Source of the DNA: Chara braunii
Lineage: Eukaryota; Streptophyta; Charophyceae; Charales; Characeae
NCBI GenBank assembly: GCA_003427395.1
Contig: BFEA01000376.1
Location: 1,394,515-1,424,083, forward strand
Direction of reading: 5' to 3'
Length of the DNA: 29,569 nt
Below the pieces are notes generated by a model, which saw only the letters and a list, made by a program, of their open reading frames with translations, ran no database searches and was not told the origin of the DNA. This document shows positions 19,490 to 29,346 of the stretch, in pieces. Position 1 is the stretch's first letter. Every line of letters starts with the position of its first letter. The translations under genes and the position numbers were made by a program.

Positions 19490-19800
19490 GCAACTAACAG
19501 GCTTCGATAGTGTGAGTGTTAGCAAAGAGGTTGCCGGCTCGAATCGGGGTGGACTTTTTGAGTGTCGTTTCACTCAATTCCTGGGGGAGCGTGGAAAAGA
19601 AGTGCTACCCAGGCTCGAATCGGGATGGTTTTGTTCCGGGAGACCGTCTTTCGGATGCTGCGAAAGGAGGGTTTCATTTTATTTTTTTGTCTTTCGCACT
19701 TCACAGCATTCTTACAGAGGCTCAAATCTCGATGGTTTTGTTACGGGTGACCATCTTTCAGATGATGTGGAAGGAGGGTTTTGTTTTTTTGTGTTCAGTA
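19490..19800 (+). repeat. SINE-like tandem repeat with tRNA B-box-like motifs
   Basis: GGCTCGAATCGGG at 19536 and 19612 and GGCTCAAATCTCG at 19719 resemble the Pol III B box. A possible A box, TAGTGTGAGTG, lies about 30 bp before the first. The unit GATGGTTTTGTT.CGGG.GACC.TCTTTC occurs twice, 107 bp apart, each followed by a T-rich run. I would treat this as a tRNA-derived SINE or its remnants; no whole tRNA folds. Confidence 0.45.
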
Positions 19801-20460
19801 TTTTTCATGCGATACGTTGTTCTCTGATTTCCGTTGGGCTGCCAATTTCTTTGCGTGTCATTCATCCATATCCATGCCAATGGTTGTTTGCCGTTGAGCG
19901 ATTGCCCTGCTGTGCACATCTCTGTTTTTGTAAATGAGGAAACTTGTGATGTGGCATGTGTGCATTGTGTGTGTGTGTGTGGTGGCGGTGGTGGNNGGGG
20001 GGGGGGGGGGGGGGGGGGGGGGTTGTTGTTTTAAAGAACCCCAGATTCTCTCTCTCATTCCCTTCACAGATCATCACAAGCCATCCATAGCGAAAAAATA
20101 TAGATAGGCAATATAATAGAAAATGCAAGGTTGGCTCACACCAGAACGAACAGCAAGACTTCAGAGCCACATGAGATGTTCCAGGGTTATATCAGCTCTA
20201 ATCTCTGTTTTCCTTGCATTCTCGTTTTACAGACAGATTCCAACAGAGGTATCTGAGAGGGACTCAGGGGAAGGCAAGCTGGCAGTCAATCCTCCATTGC
20301 AGTGGAGTAATCAATGCTGATCAGGGACCCTTCGGCCAGGCGGAAGGGGGCGTGTGTGTGTGCAATGATGTAATTCTGTTATTTGGACTTGCCGGGCGAA
20401 TAGGAACCGGCCTGATGCTCCCCAGAATGGATATGGAGCCAGGACCATACGGACCTGTTT
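19801..20460. repeat. Unassigned DNA with (GT)n and poly(G) around a 2-N gap
   Basis: No gene seen. (GT)n at about 19966-19981 is followed by GGTGGCGGTGGTGG, two N at 19995-19996, then about 26 G at 19997-20022. The Gly-rich and Pro-rich frames here are artefacts of this tract. The rest, to 20460, is ordinary sequence without features I can name. Confidence 0.7.
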
Positions 20461-20478
20461 AAAATATATACATATATA
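20461..20478. repeat. (TA)n target tract, left side
   Basis: AAAATATATACATATATA lies directly against the TG of the left LTR. A similar CATATATA tract follows the other LTR at 29347. Confidence 0.85.
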
Positions 20479-21452
20479 TGCAATCAGACTCGTTTTCTTG
20501 TTCACTTCACACACACACGGATGGCAATCCACACTGGCGCCAAGCGCCCACTCAACGCTCAGAGATATGGAAACCGAGAACACAGTTCAGATGCAAACTT
20601 GCTTCAACAGCTAGGGCGCATCGGCCCCTGTACTTCCCAACTCTCGCACTCTGACCAACACCACTGTTCGCACATACTCACTCTGGATCACCCTGAATAT
20701 CCCACGCACATACACTCTGCCACTCACACACACACCGAACTCTGCCTCTAAGCTACAGCGGCTATGGCCGCCTAACCCCTATTAGCTATGGATACTCTGT
20801 CTTCCCTCCGCCCACTTCGTCCTCAGGCATCTGCAGACCACCTCGCACAAGACGCTAGGGCAGTGCTTCTGCATGCCTCGCGCAGGAATGAATGAATGGC
20901 TGGACGCTGCCTCTTGATTTATACTTCTGCAAGTCGCTGGCCTGGCCCTTTTCCGCTGGGCCCATGGTGCACACGGTCCCTCAGGGTACTTGCTGACTGT
21001 GCAACGTGAGACTGGGACTGGGTACTACTGCCTAGGCGAAGTTGGACTCACCACTTGCCCACTTGCCTCTGGTCTGCTGTGTGTAACGTGAAAGAAGGTT
21101 GAAAGCCCACTTCCGGACCTTCCGGAAGTTTGCGGACTTGGCCTTTCAGGACTGTAGCAGCTACGACCTTGACCTTTCAGGACTGCAGCAGCTACGGCCT
21201 TGACCTTCCAGAACTCCAACAACTGTGACCCCTGTGCAGGTATGACCCCTACTTCGACAGGTCTAAGGTTCAAGACCCGACAACTACTCAGACCTATGAC
21301 AAACAACTTTCAACTACTAATATACAGGTCACGGGTTCAAGACACACAGGGTCAACTTGATACTGTACACGGGTGAGGTAAGGTAAGATCAGGTCCGGGG
21401 ATCGAGCTCTGGGATCCGCATCTGTGACTGCAAAAAGGTGAAAAACGTTTCA
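20479..21452 (-). repeat. 3' LTR of the chromovirus
   Basis: It starts TGCAATCAGACTCG and ends CGTTTCA on the plus strand. It matches 28397-29346; the other copy lacks about 24 bp near 21253-21276. On the minus strand a TATAAAT box lies at 20917-20923 and is also present at 28836-28842. A 31-bp tandem repeat (21144 on) and a spaced palindrome, ACTTCCGG-5-CCGGAAGT (21109-21129), are shared by both LTRs. Confidence 0.95.
21144..21233. repeat. 31-bp tandem repeat inside the LTR
   Basis: TTTCAGGACTG.AGCAGCTACG starts at 21144 and 21175, and a degenerate third unit starts at 21206. The first two units end CCTTGACC. The same array lies at 29063 and 29094 in the other LTR. Confidence 0.85.
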
Positions 21453-21464
21453 TTCCCACCTGCC
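21453..21464 (-). other. Polypurine tract of the chromovirus
   Basis: On the minus strand, GGCAGGTGGGAA lies immediately before the 3' LTR (which begins TGAAACG). Purine content and position fit the plus-strand primer. Confidence 0.75.
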
Positions 21465-21490
21465 TAAATTCGAGGTCCTCCAAGAATACT

Positions 21491-21840
21491 TCAGTCCAAG
21501 GTAGGACTTTTTCCTTTCTTATCTCTCTCGTAGGCTCGGACTATATCGGGAGCTGTCTCTAGAAGTTCTGTTCGCGTGAACCAGCGGTCGTCCTCTGGCT
21601 CTTGAAAGGAGAATCTAACTTTATATTGTTTTGTGGACGACCTCTACCTCCTGTTCTGAAGACATCTTCTCCTACGATACTGTCAATGGCGTACCTTCCA
21701 TCCATGTCCGGAGGGATCATGGACCTTCGTGACGGGAACTGTTGGCTTGTGGTACAAGGCAGCAACTTTGACGCATGAAACACCGGGTAGGTGTGGAGGT
21801 GCGCTGGAGTGCGCTGGAATCTCGACTGTGTAGGACTGAC
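21491..21840 (-). pseudogene. Pol C-terminus: chromodomain-like module, frameshifted
   Basis: Chromodomains at the integrase end steer chromoviruses to heterochromatin. The frame gives YPVFHASKLLPC, then DMDGRYAIDSIVGEDVFRTG and GRGRP. After a one-base loss near 21634 it reads KQYKVRFSFQEPEDDRW, FTRTELLETAPDI and a stop at 21491-21493. The pattern (Y.I..I…R…G…..Y.V.F…….W) is that of a chromodomain, though the middle is unusual (RF rather than the common KWKG), so 'chromodomain-like' is safer. It is continuous with the integrase upstream. Confidence 0.75.
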
Positions 21841-22730
21841 TGGCCACGGTCCTCGGTATGCAGGCAGTAACTTCAGCGAAATGCTCTCCTCAGGAGCAAA
21901 CTCTTTGGACTTGACCCAGACTAAGTCGCCTACTTGAAACTGTGAGGGGCGACGGTGCTTATTAGCTTGTTATATCATTCTGTGCTGGGCCTTCCTGAGG
22001 TTATCTACAATGGTAGCTATCTCTTTCTCATGCTGTATCGCAAACTCTCGTGTACCGGGCGGTAGCCTCTGAATCTGATCCCGGTTAAGTCCCTCAAATG
22101 GTCTGCGCAATCTAAAGGACTTGTGCAGTTCGTTGGGAGTGCGACACGTGGCTAAGTGCACGCTGTTATTGTATGCACTGACTACCTTTGGGAGCATCTC
22201 ATCCCAATTGATCTGATAAAGCCTAATGTACATTCTAAGAACTCGTTGCAGGATCTTGTTCATCTGTTCAGTCTGACCGTTGGTCTAAGGATGACTGCCA
22301 GATGACATTAACAACTTTGAACCACGAACTTTCATCAGTTCCTGCCAGTTCTGACTGGTGAACCTGGTGTCTCTGTCACTAACTATTGACAGCGGTATAC
22401 CATGTTCACTGACCCAATGATCAAAGAACTTCTGAATTACGAAATCCGTTCGTGCCTCTACAGGCAGAGGAACAAAAACTGCATACTTGCTAAATCTATC
22501 AACTATAACCATGACTTGGCTCTTGTCGTGCCTACTTTTGACACTTGTGTCCATAAAGTCAATGGACACAGAATCTCCTAGTCTGTCGGGAATAGGCAAA
22601 GGTTTGAGAAGACCGAGAGTAGCACGCGTAGTGGTCTTATTCTCTGACAGACTTTACAACTGCGTACATACTCTACGCAGTCGGCCTTCAGACCGGGCCA
22701 TATATATGTGCGCATGAGATTGGCTAGTGT
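21841..22730 (-). pseudogene. Integrase domain of the chromovirus (damaged)
   Basis: Integrase inserts the DNA copy. The catalytic triad is visible: VSIDFMDT (D), SDRDTRFTSQNW (D) and GQTEQMN (E). The C-terminal strand region follows with QVGDLVWV. Damage includes a TAG at 22285-22287 in place of the Gln usual after SHP, a TAA at 21970-21972, and a frame change near 22640. The N-terminal zinc finger keeps its two Cys (SCKVCQR), but ECH is followed directly by a stop and TLANLMRTYIWPGL. The segment that normally carries the second His is therefore missing. It is continuous with RNase H on one side and the chromodomain-like tail on the other. Confidence 0.88.
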
Positions 22731-23447
22731 CTAGTGGCATTCCCCTAAGATCAAAATAAGGATCTCCTCACTGTTAGTGTGGTAATCTGGTTCAGATTTT
22801 GGGGCCTCCTTAACTTTTTTTAGGAGGTCACTATAGATAGGGTCATGCGTGTATGCTTCTTTAACTTTCTGTTGAAGGTCTCTCCCTATGTCCAGATAGT
22901 GAACTATTGCTCCAAAGTAATCGGCTCTCCGACTTAAAGCGTCCACAACTACATTGTATTTCCCTTTGACTGGCTTAAGCTCAAAGTCATACTGGTCTAT
23001 CTCGGCGACCCACCTAGTAAGCTTAGGTGTCATTTTGGCCTGTGTTTTCAACCACCTCAACGTCTCATGGTTTGAATACACTTTGAAGTGCCTCCCAAGC
23101 GAGTAGTGCTTCCAATGGTCTAATGCTTGCCTGAGGGCGTAGAGTTCCCTCTCATAGGTTGATGTCGCTACCTTCTCTGAAGGCATCCTAGCAGACATGA
23201 ACTCTACTGGTCTATAGCCATTGCCATCGTCTTGCTGTAAGACAACACCTATGCCATACTGACTTGCATTGGTGGTAACAACGAGGGGTAGGGACGAATT
23301 GGTTACCTGAAGGACTTGATACTCTATCAAAGCCCGTTTTAACTTCTTCAGGGCCGACGTACAGTCTTTGTCCCACTTCCAGATTGCTTCTTTGTTTAGC
23401 AACCTGCGAAGAGGTGCAGCAATGGTGGAGAAGTTCCTGACGAGCTT
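22731..23447 (-). pseudogene. RNase H domain with two catalytic Asp changed to Asn
   Basis: The domain removes RNA from the RNA-DNA hybrid during replication. It reads KEAIWKWDKDCTSALKKLK, then VVTTNASQYGIGVVLQQ, TYERELYALRQALDHW and VYSNHETLRWL. In Ty3/gypsy elements the first and last of these usually read T-D-A-S and S-D-H-E. Both Asp are Asn here, while the Glu in YERE is present. A linker (TRWVAEIDQYDFELKPVKGK, then VVDALSRR) leads to integrase. A one-base loss near 23450, just upstream, shifts the junction with RT. Confidence 0.9.
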
Positions 23448-24110
23448 CTATAATAAATGGCAAGGCCTAAGAACGACTCTAACTCTGTCAGTGTGCGGGG
23501 GCGTTGGCCAATCTCTAATCACTACTATCTTACTGTCTTTAGGTTTTATGTCGTCTCCGTCTAAGATGTGGCGCAAGTACAAAACTTGTGTCTTGGTCCG
23601 TTCGCACTTCTTTGCATTGATCTTGAAGTTAACTTCTCTTAGCTTCTCCAAGACCTGCCTCAGATGGCCCTCATGCTCCTGGAGGTTCTTACTAAAAACT
23701 AAAATATCGTCCAAGTATACGACTACAAACCTATCTAACCACAGCCTAAACAAATCATTCATACAACGCTGGAATGTTGTTGGCGCATTGGTTAGTCCAA
23801 AGGGCATAACTATAAACTCATAATGCCCATACCTAGTCCGGAATGCCGTCTTGTACTGATCATCAGGGTGGACCTCTATCTGATGATAGCGGGACTTCAA
23901 ATCTATCTTTGAGAAATATTTGCAACCTTGCACCCGATCCAATAGACCATCTATACGGGGCAGCGATTTTGCATTTTTCATTGTGATGGCATTAAGACCC
24001 CTATAGTTGATACACATTCTAAGCTTTCCCTCTTTCTTGGGGACAAAAAGAACAGGTGCTCCAAATGGAGATGAAACTAGGCCTAATCCAACCCTTCTCG
24101 AGGAGCTCAT
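23448..24110 (-). pseudogene. Reverse transcriptase of the chromovirus (frameshifted)
   Basis: The RT copies genomic RNA. In order: SSPFGAPVLFVPKKEGKLRM, CINYRGLNAITMKN, YFSKIDLKSRYHQIEV (first Asp), FRTRYGHYEF, MPFGLTNAPTTFQRCMNDLF, VVVYLDDILVFSK (the YLDD active site) and KCERTKTQVLYL. All catalytic Asp are present. An extra base in a T run near 24074-24076 shifts the fingers from the protease frame, and an extra C near 23505 shifts the end. Gypsy RTs commonly read KSGYHQI; this one has Arg. The domain is otherwise close to full length. Confidence 0.93.
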
Positions 24111-24879
24111 CTAACTGCTTGCGCAGCTCCTCTAGCTCCTTTGGGGACATTCTGTAGATAGCTCCTTTAGGAGTCCTACTGCCAGGCTCTATCTCAATAC
24201 GATGTTGGATAGGCCGCTGCACTACTCCTGTAGGCAGCTTAGCTAAGTCTGTATACTCTTCCCGCAGCTTGGCAATAGCAGGATCTATAGTTTTCTCTTC
24301 CTTAGGCTCAGTGACAGGCCTAACATAGGCCACAAAAACTTGTTCCTCTAATTGTTCTTTCTTCACTAATCGCGCGAACGTGGGGGCACTGAAACAATAA
24401 TGTGCCAAGGTGTTGTCTACTCCTGACACATGAAACAAGTGAGCATTCTTGACTTCGCCTGATGGGCTAGGGAGCCTACACTCATGCTCTCTCAAGTGGA
24501 GTGTGGCCCCTACTACCTCTCCCCAGTCCATTCCTAGGACCATGTCAAATGGGAGGTTGTCTTCTACGAGGAGAGTCAGGGAATGGAGAACTCTCTCTAC
24601 TTTCCCATCCTTCTCTAGGCGAAAATATGTCTGGACTCCCTCTACGTAATCCTCGACTAGCATAGTGCGATTGTCTGCGAGGACACTGACTATAGGGTCT
24701 TCCGATTTCTGGACCTTCAGCCTTAGCTTCTGCAACGCTTTCCTACTAATATAACTGCGAGTGGCCCCTTTGTCTATAAGGGCCCCTAGTCGTCCTATAA
24801 AAATCTCTACATCGACTAACACTAGTTGTCCTTTCGCATCTTTCTTCATCTTGGCCCAACCAGGCATCCTCTCCTTCAA
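24111..24879 (-). pseudogene. Aspartic protease of the chromovirus, with DKG instead of D(S/T)G
   Basis: The protease cleaves the Gag-Pol polyprotein. Readable features are a hydrophobic strand VLVDVEIFIG, the active-site position GALIDKGATRSYIS, then LPFDMVLGMDW (the second conserved loop) and GATLHLREHEC. Retroviral-type proteases use D-(S/T)-G-A; here the second residue is Lys. The linker to the RT then runs through IDPAIAKLREEYTDL, IQHRIEIEPGS and ELRKQLDELLEKGWIRPS, after which the frame breaks. The domain lies between gag and RT as expected. Confidence 0.85.
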
Positions 24880-24998
24880 TTTTTATGCCATGCCTGTGAG
24901 GGAAGTACCTAGAGAGACTCTAACACAAGCAGTCTTTGGACAGTTGTCTAGGTACTGGCCAGCAACCTCTGCCATAGACACATGTGGTTTGGGAGGTT

Positions 24999-25540
24999 CT
25001 ATGTGGTGCGCGCACTCTTCTCCACAAGGTCTAGGGGTAAGGGCAGTTGCAACCCCTCCCGGCGGTTACCTTTTGCTGCTTGTGCAGCATAACGGGCTTC
25101 TCTATACTTTGGATAGTATTTAATTATGTCGTCAGGGTCACCGCAATAAATGCACTGATCGTGATTAACACACCGCTGCCAAACTGACAGTTCCAAGCCC
25201 AAGTCTTCCCATGGCCTGCCTTGCGGCAAGCCTGGGTGCCATCCACCCCTTCTTGGGGGCGACCGATAAGAACGCGGACGATTTGGCGGGGGACCTTGAC
25301 CCCTACCTCCCTTTTGGCGGTTTCCTCTGCCGCCAACCCCCTGAGCGCCCTGTCCCTCGACCACCCGAGGCCCCGCCCCCTTGGCCCTGGCCTCCTCCTC
25401 TTCCTTGCGGCTTCCCTCCAACCGCAACAGCAACGTAAGTCCTCGCCTGACTCCCGCTACTGTCCTCCTCCTCTAGACCCCATTCAATCTGGCTATATGG
25501 GACCTCCTTCATACCACCCTCATCTAAAGTGAGGACAAGT
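24999..25540 (-). pseudogene. Gag C-terminus: Gly/Arg-rich and zinc-knuckle region (degenerate)
   Basis: The nucleocapsid end binds RNA. A Gly/Arg/Pro-rich segment is followed by CVNHDQCIYCGDPDDIIKYYPKYR. A knuckle would read CX2CX4HX4C; here the first two Cys (CIYC) stand, but Asp and Tyr occupy the His and last Cys positions. The segment needs at least two frame changes, near 25540 and between 25300 and 25430, to join with gag upstream. It ends at TAG 24999-25001, before the protease. Confidence 0.65.
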
Positions 25541-27029
25541 GATCCTTGGCCCTAACCTGACCAGAGATGGTAAGACCTTTCCACTTTTTACCCTTGTCCA
25601 AGTCCTTATGCCAGAAAGTGGACATTGGCATGGACTGTGCTTCGAACAGCACCACCTCTCTACTCAACGTATCGTAAGTCATGGTGGGTTGTCTACTCTT
25701 CTCGAAGAAGTGCCCGCTCAGAGGCTTGGGCATGGCACGATAAAATAAATTGACCAACTGGGTCTCAGTGACTCCATGGTCTGGGACGGCTACCAGCTCG
25801 TCCATAACGCCCTTAAGTGCCCTAGCACTCCATTGGCGCGAGTGGATGGTTTGCAGCTTGTCTGAGGCCCTTACACCTCGAGTGACATCTGCAAATCGTT
25901 CCCTAAGCAGTCTAAAAAATTCAGGAAGAGAGGTAATCTTAGAATAAGCTACCATATTATTTTCACATTGTGCAGCGCGAGCGAGCGATCAGGCGAAGCT
26001 GCCCGCTTCGTCTTTGAGGGCTTGGAAAGCTATGAGGACTTGTTCCTCTACTATAATCTTTTGCAAATAGACGTATGTGTTCACATTCGCCTCCCAGTTA
26101 TCGAAGTTTTCTTCCTTCTTCCCACTATAGGGTTCAAGGAATTTGATCTTTACGGGCTCCCTACGGGGGCGTACTTCTTCCTTCTTTGGGGCGGCCATCT
26201 TTGCGCCTTCAATGACGCCTGTGCAAAAAAATTTCTTTGTGCCCTCTACTCTCGCTTTCACTTCTGCACCTACGTGCAACATCATCTCGCGTGCAAAGTC
26301 TCTAAAACCTAGGCGAATGGAGTGTAGTGCTATATCTTGGGCCCTAGCAAACTGATGTTGCTCATCCCAGGCTCTAGCCAGGAGTTCGATGTTTCTTGTA
26401 ATAATATCTAGTTTTCCCTGTATCTCTACCTGTGCTTGCATCTGCTCCCTCTGCTCCTTAATCACTTCCATCTCCTTCACCATTCTGCTTGCCTCGTCCA
26501 TTTTTCTTTTTTTCTCCGTTGTAAGACGTAACTTCCATTGTAGCTTTTTCTCCTCCTCTATCGTCTGGCGTCTCAAGGGGTCTTCTTCTGCTTCCAACTC
26601 CTTTATAACTGCTTCCTTCTCCTCCCTGGGAACATACAACATCGCTTCTTCTTCTTCCCCCAGAGACAAATTCGCCACACTCTCAGAAACTTTCTTTTCT
26701 AACCATGAGTCCTTCTTCGTGCCACTGGGTTCCCCTTTTTCCCTGGTGCTTCTCCTGATTAGGGACTCTTCCTTTTCTTTTCCCACTTCTATCTCTTCCT
26801 CGTCTACTGCCTTCAACTTTTCTTCCTCCTCCTCCTGCAATCTCTCCATTTCCTCCTCCAACTTCTTCTTCTTTGCCACTTGGTCCTTAAGTAAGGCCAT
26901 CTTCTTGGCCTGCCTAATCAACTCCTTCTTAGCCTCTTTCTCCTTTCTCTCTTTACGTACGGCGGCGGCTTGCTCTTCCTGAGCCTAGGTGTAAGGGATA
27001 GTACTCTTACCACTACGCAACTCAACCAT
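25524..27029 (-). pseudogene. Gag of the chromovirus (two in-frame stops)
   Basis: The likely start is the ATG at 27027-27029 (MVELRSGKS…). A TAG stands at codon 15 (26985-26987), where a Gln codon would differ by one base. The frame then runs through a long Lys/Glu-rich coiled-coil segment (KKKLEEEMERLQEEEEEK) to about 26400, and a capsid-like region: VKIKFLEPYSGKKEENFDNW, then VLIAFQALKDEAG. A TGA at 25989-25991 interrupts, and the same frame continues with LPEFFRLLRERFADVTRG and ELVAVPDHGVTETQLVNLFY to a stop at 25524-25526. The capsid part fits plant gypsy gag. The start matches Chara-type gag proteins that I recall. Confidence 0.85.
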
Positions 27030-27739
27030 GGTGAAAGATGTACAACCGGGGGTCAGTTCCACTCCTCATCACTTAGACTCTCAGCCCCTGACTGACTTAA
27101 CTTACAACTGACTCTCTAAGGACCACAGAGCCTTACCCTTTGATCCAGCCAGGTTACCACGACCGACGAAAGCTTTCCCCACCACTGTCCTTTACAATCC
27201 AGACCCAGGTGCCCTGCACCTGCAGTCAATCCCACCTGGATTTCTCACCAGTTCAGAACCCTGTCAACTATGGTCACTAGCCTATACCTACTTCTAAGTT
27301 GTCACTACAGGACTTCAGCGCTGATAAGGAGGCATTTAAGGAGATCCCCCATAAATCCTCAGGAATTGTTTAACGTCGCAAACAGGACGACGATCAGCAA
27401 GTTCTCTCAACACTTAGACAGCTGGTTGTGCAGCCCACAACTCATATTTTGGGCCACCCATGCCACACTGTTCAGCCCGGCGGTCTGTACCGGTCCTTGG
27501 GAGGGTTTGTCCTCCAGGACGTGTCAGTCGTCAACCATGGAATTAAGCCCTACTCAGCCCGTGTGGGTTTGGTCAATGCGGCTCTACGACCTCATACACG
27601 GAGTCCTACCACCTGGACAGAAGAGACTAAATGCAGAAAGAAGAGACAGACAGACTCAGCAAGTACCATAGGGTGAGTGCACATCCATAGGGCGAGGGGA
27701 TAGGCTGAGGGCTTGGCGAGAATATACCAACTCCAGCTT

Positions 27740-27850
27740 GGTCAATTTCCTGGTCAACAACTTTGGTCAACACCAGTCAACTCCCTGGTCAACTCCTCGG
27801 TCAAAGTCTTGGTCAACGTTGGTCAACCCCTCGGTCAACGCCCTGGTCAA
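27740..27850 (-). repeat. Array of nine TTGACC motifs at about 12-bp spacing
   Basis: On the plus strand GGTCAA begins at 27740, 27752, 27765, 27787, 27799, 27811, 27821, 27833 and 27845, with a variant AGTCAA at 27775. On the transcribed (minus) strand these are TTGACC, the core of the plant W-box (TTGAC[C/T]) bound by WRKY factors. A 12-bp minisatellite explains the order as well as regulation does. Confidence 0.9.
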
Positions 27851-28124
27851 CCCTCAACTCGGCTATGGCTGCCGACCCCTTTCTTCCTCACCAACCTCCT
27901 TTGTTCTCCTTCTCTGTCCTTCCTTCTTCCTCCTTTCTCACTTCACCCCGGCTATGGCTTCCTTCACTTTCGTCGTCCCTCCTTCCTCTTCCTTAGCTAT
28001 GACTTCTTCCCTCTTTGTCTCTCCCTCGTCCTTCACTCGTCTTTCTTCTTCGTCTTCTCCGTGTCCGAGCTCGGCGGCAATGGCCACCACCTTCTTCCTT
28101 GGACCGCACAACAATCTTGTATCA

Positions 28125-28181
<57 letters not shown>

Positions 28182-28182
28182 N

Positions 28183-28264
<82 letters not shown>
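28125..28264. repeat. (CT)n microsatellite, one N inside
   Basis: About 140 bp of CT with one N at 28182. On the chromovirus RNA strand it is (GA)n. Length is uncertain because of the N. Confidence 0.95.
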
Positions 28265-28268
<4 letters not shown>

Positions 28269-28382
28269 GTGCAGGTTCGTCGCGCCCTCCCTCGACGACG
28301 CAGTTATGGCGTACCTCCTCCTTCGTTGGCGCAGCTACAGCTATGGCGCCAGACAGCGACGGCGCATGGAATGACGGGAACC

Positions 28383-28395
28383 AGCTCTGATACCA
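28383..28395 (-). other. Primer-binding site, initiator tRNA-Met type
   Basis: The plus strand reads AGCTCTGATACCA, of which GCTCTGATACCA equals the 3' end of plant initiator tRNA-Met. On the minus strand it is TGGTATCAGAGC, one base from the end of the 5' LTR. Confidence 0.92.
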
Positions 28396-28396
28396 A

Positions 28397-29346
28397 TGCA
28401 ATCAGACTCGTTTTCTTGTTCACTTCACACACACACAGATGGCAATCCACACTGGCGCCAAGCGCCCACTCAACGCTCAAAGATACGGAAACCGAGAACA
28501 CAATTTAGATGCAAACTTGCTTCAACAGCTAGGGCGCATCGGCGCCTGTACTTCCCAACTCTCGCACTGTGACCAACACCACTGCTCGCACATACTTACT
28601 CTGGATCACCCTGAATATCCCACGCACATACACTCTGCCACTCACACACACACACCGAACTCTGCCTCTAAGCTACAGCGGCTATGGCCGCCTAACCCTA
28701 CTAGCTATGGATACTTTGTCTTCCCTCGGCCCACTTCGTCCTCGGGCATCTGCGGACCACCTTGCACAAGATGCTAGGGCAGCGCTTCCGCATGGCTCAC
28801 GCAGGAATGAATGAAAGGCTGGACGCTGCCTGTTGATTTATATTTCTGCAAGTCGTTGGCCTGGCCTTTTTCAGCTGGGCCCATGGTGCACACGGTCCCT
28901 CAGGGTACTTGCTGACTGTGCAACGTGAGACTGGGACTGGGTACTACTGACTAGGCGAAGTTGGACTCACCACTTGCCCACTTGCCTCTGGTCTGCTGTG
29001 TGTAACGTGAAAGAAGCTTGAAAGGCCACTTCCGGACCTTCCGGAAGTTTGCGGACTTGGCCTTTCAGGACTGTAGCAGCTACGATCTTGACCTTTCAGG
29101 ACTGCAGCAGCTATGGCCTTGACCTTCCAGAACTCCAACAACTGTGACCCCTGTGCAGGTATGACCCCTACTTCGAACTACTCAGACCTACAACAAACAA
29201 CTTTCAACTACTAATATACAGGTCACGGGTTCAAGACACACAGGGTCAACTGGATACTGTACACGGGTGAGGTAAGGTAAGATGAGGTCTGGGGATCGAG
29301 CTCTGGGATCCGCATCTGTGATTGCAAAAAGGTGAAAACCGTCTCA
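28397..29346 (-). repeat. 5' LTR of the chromovirus
   Basis: A 950-bp copy of 20479-21452, TG…CA bounded, next to the primer site. A minus-strand TATAAAT lies at 28836-28842. I count some tens of substitutions against the other LTR, many of them transitions, so the insertion is not recent. Confidence 0.95.

Larger units (their letters stand above)
27030..28382 (-). other. Chromovirus 5' leader
   Basis: About 1.35 kb separates gag from the primer site. It has no minus-strand ORF of note. It contains a block at 27356-27396 also found at 14584, the TTGACC array, a CT-rich stretch and a long (CT)n tract. Plus-strand frames with Ser/Leu repeats are produced by that microsatellite. Confidence 0.75.
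20479..29346 (-). mobile_element. Ty3/gypsy chromovirus, full length but inactivated
   Basis: LTRs of 974 and 950 bp, about 95% identical by eye, flank a 6.9-kb interior. Reading on the minus strand: PBS, a 1.35-kb leader, gag, protease, RT, RNase H, integrase, a chromodomain-like tail and a polypurine tract. RT before integrase makes it Ty3/gypsy, and the chromodomain-like tail makes it a chromovirus. At least five in-frame stops, five or more frameshifts, altered RNase H aspartates and a damaged integrase zinc finger show it cannot move on its own. Both sides are (TA)n, so a CATATA-type target duplication is likely but blurred by slippage. Confidence 0.93.

Noticed and set aside
19530-19550. 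A tRNA gene
   Set aside because: Only a B-box-like motif is present; no cloverleaf or acceptor stem can be formed.
26389-26982. Plus-strand Ser/Phe-rich frame of about 197 codons
   Set aside because: It is antisense to the Lys/Glu-rich gag coiled coil.
28260-28275. Polypyrimidine tract plus CAG as a plus-strand splice acceptor
   Set aside because: The microsatellite creates it; no plus-strand exon follows and the element reads minus.
27713-28508. Three long plus-strand frames with Ser/Leu repeats
   Set aside because: They are the (CT)n microsatellite and antisense to the chromovirus leader; all three frames stay open because the repeat contains no stop.
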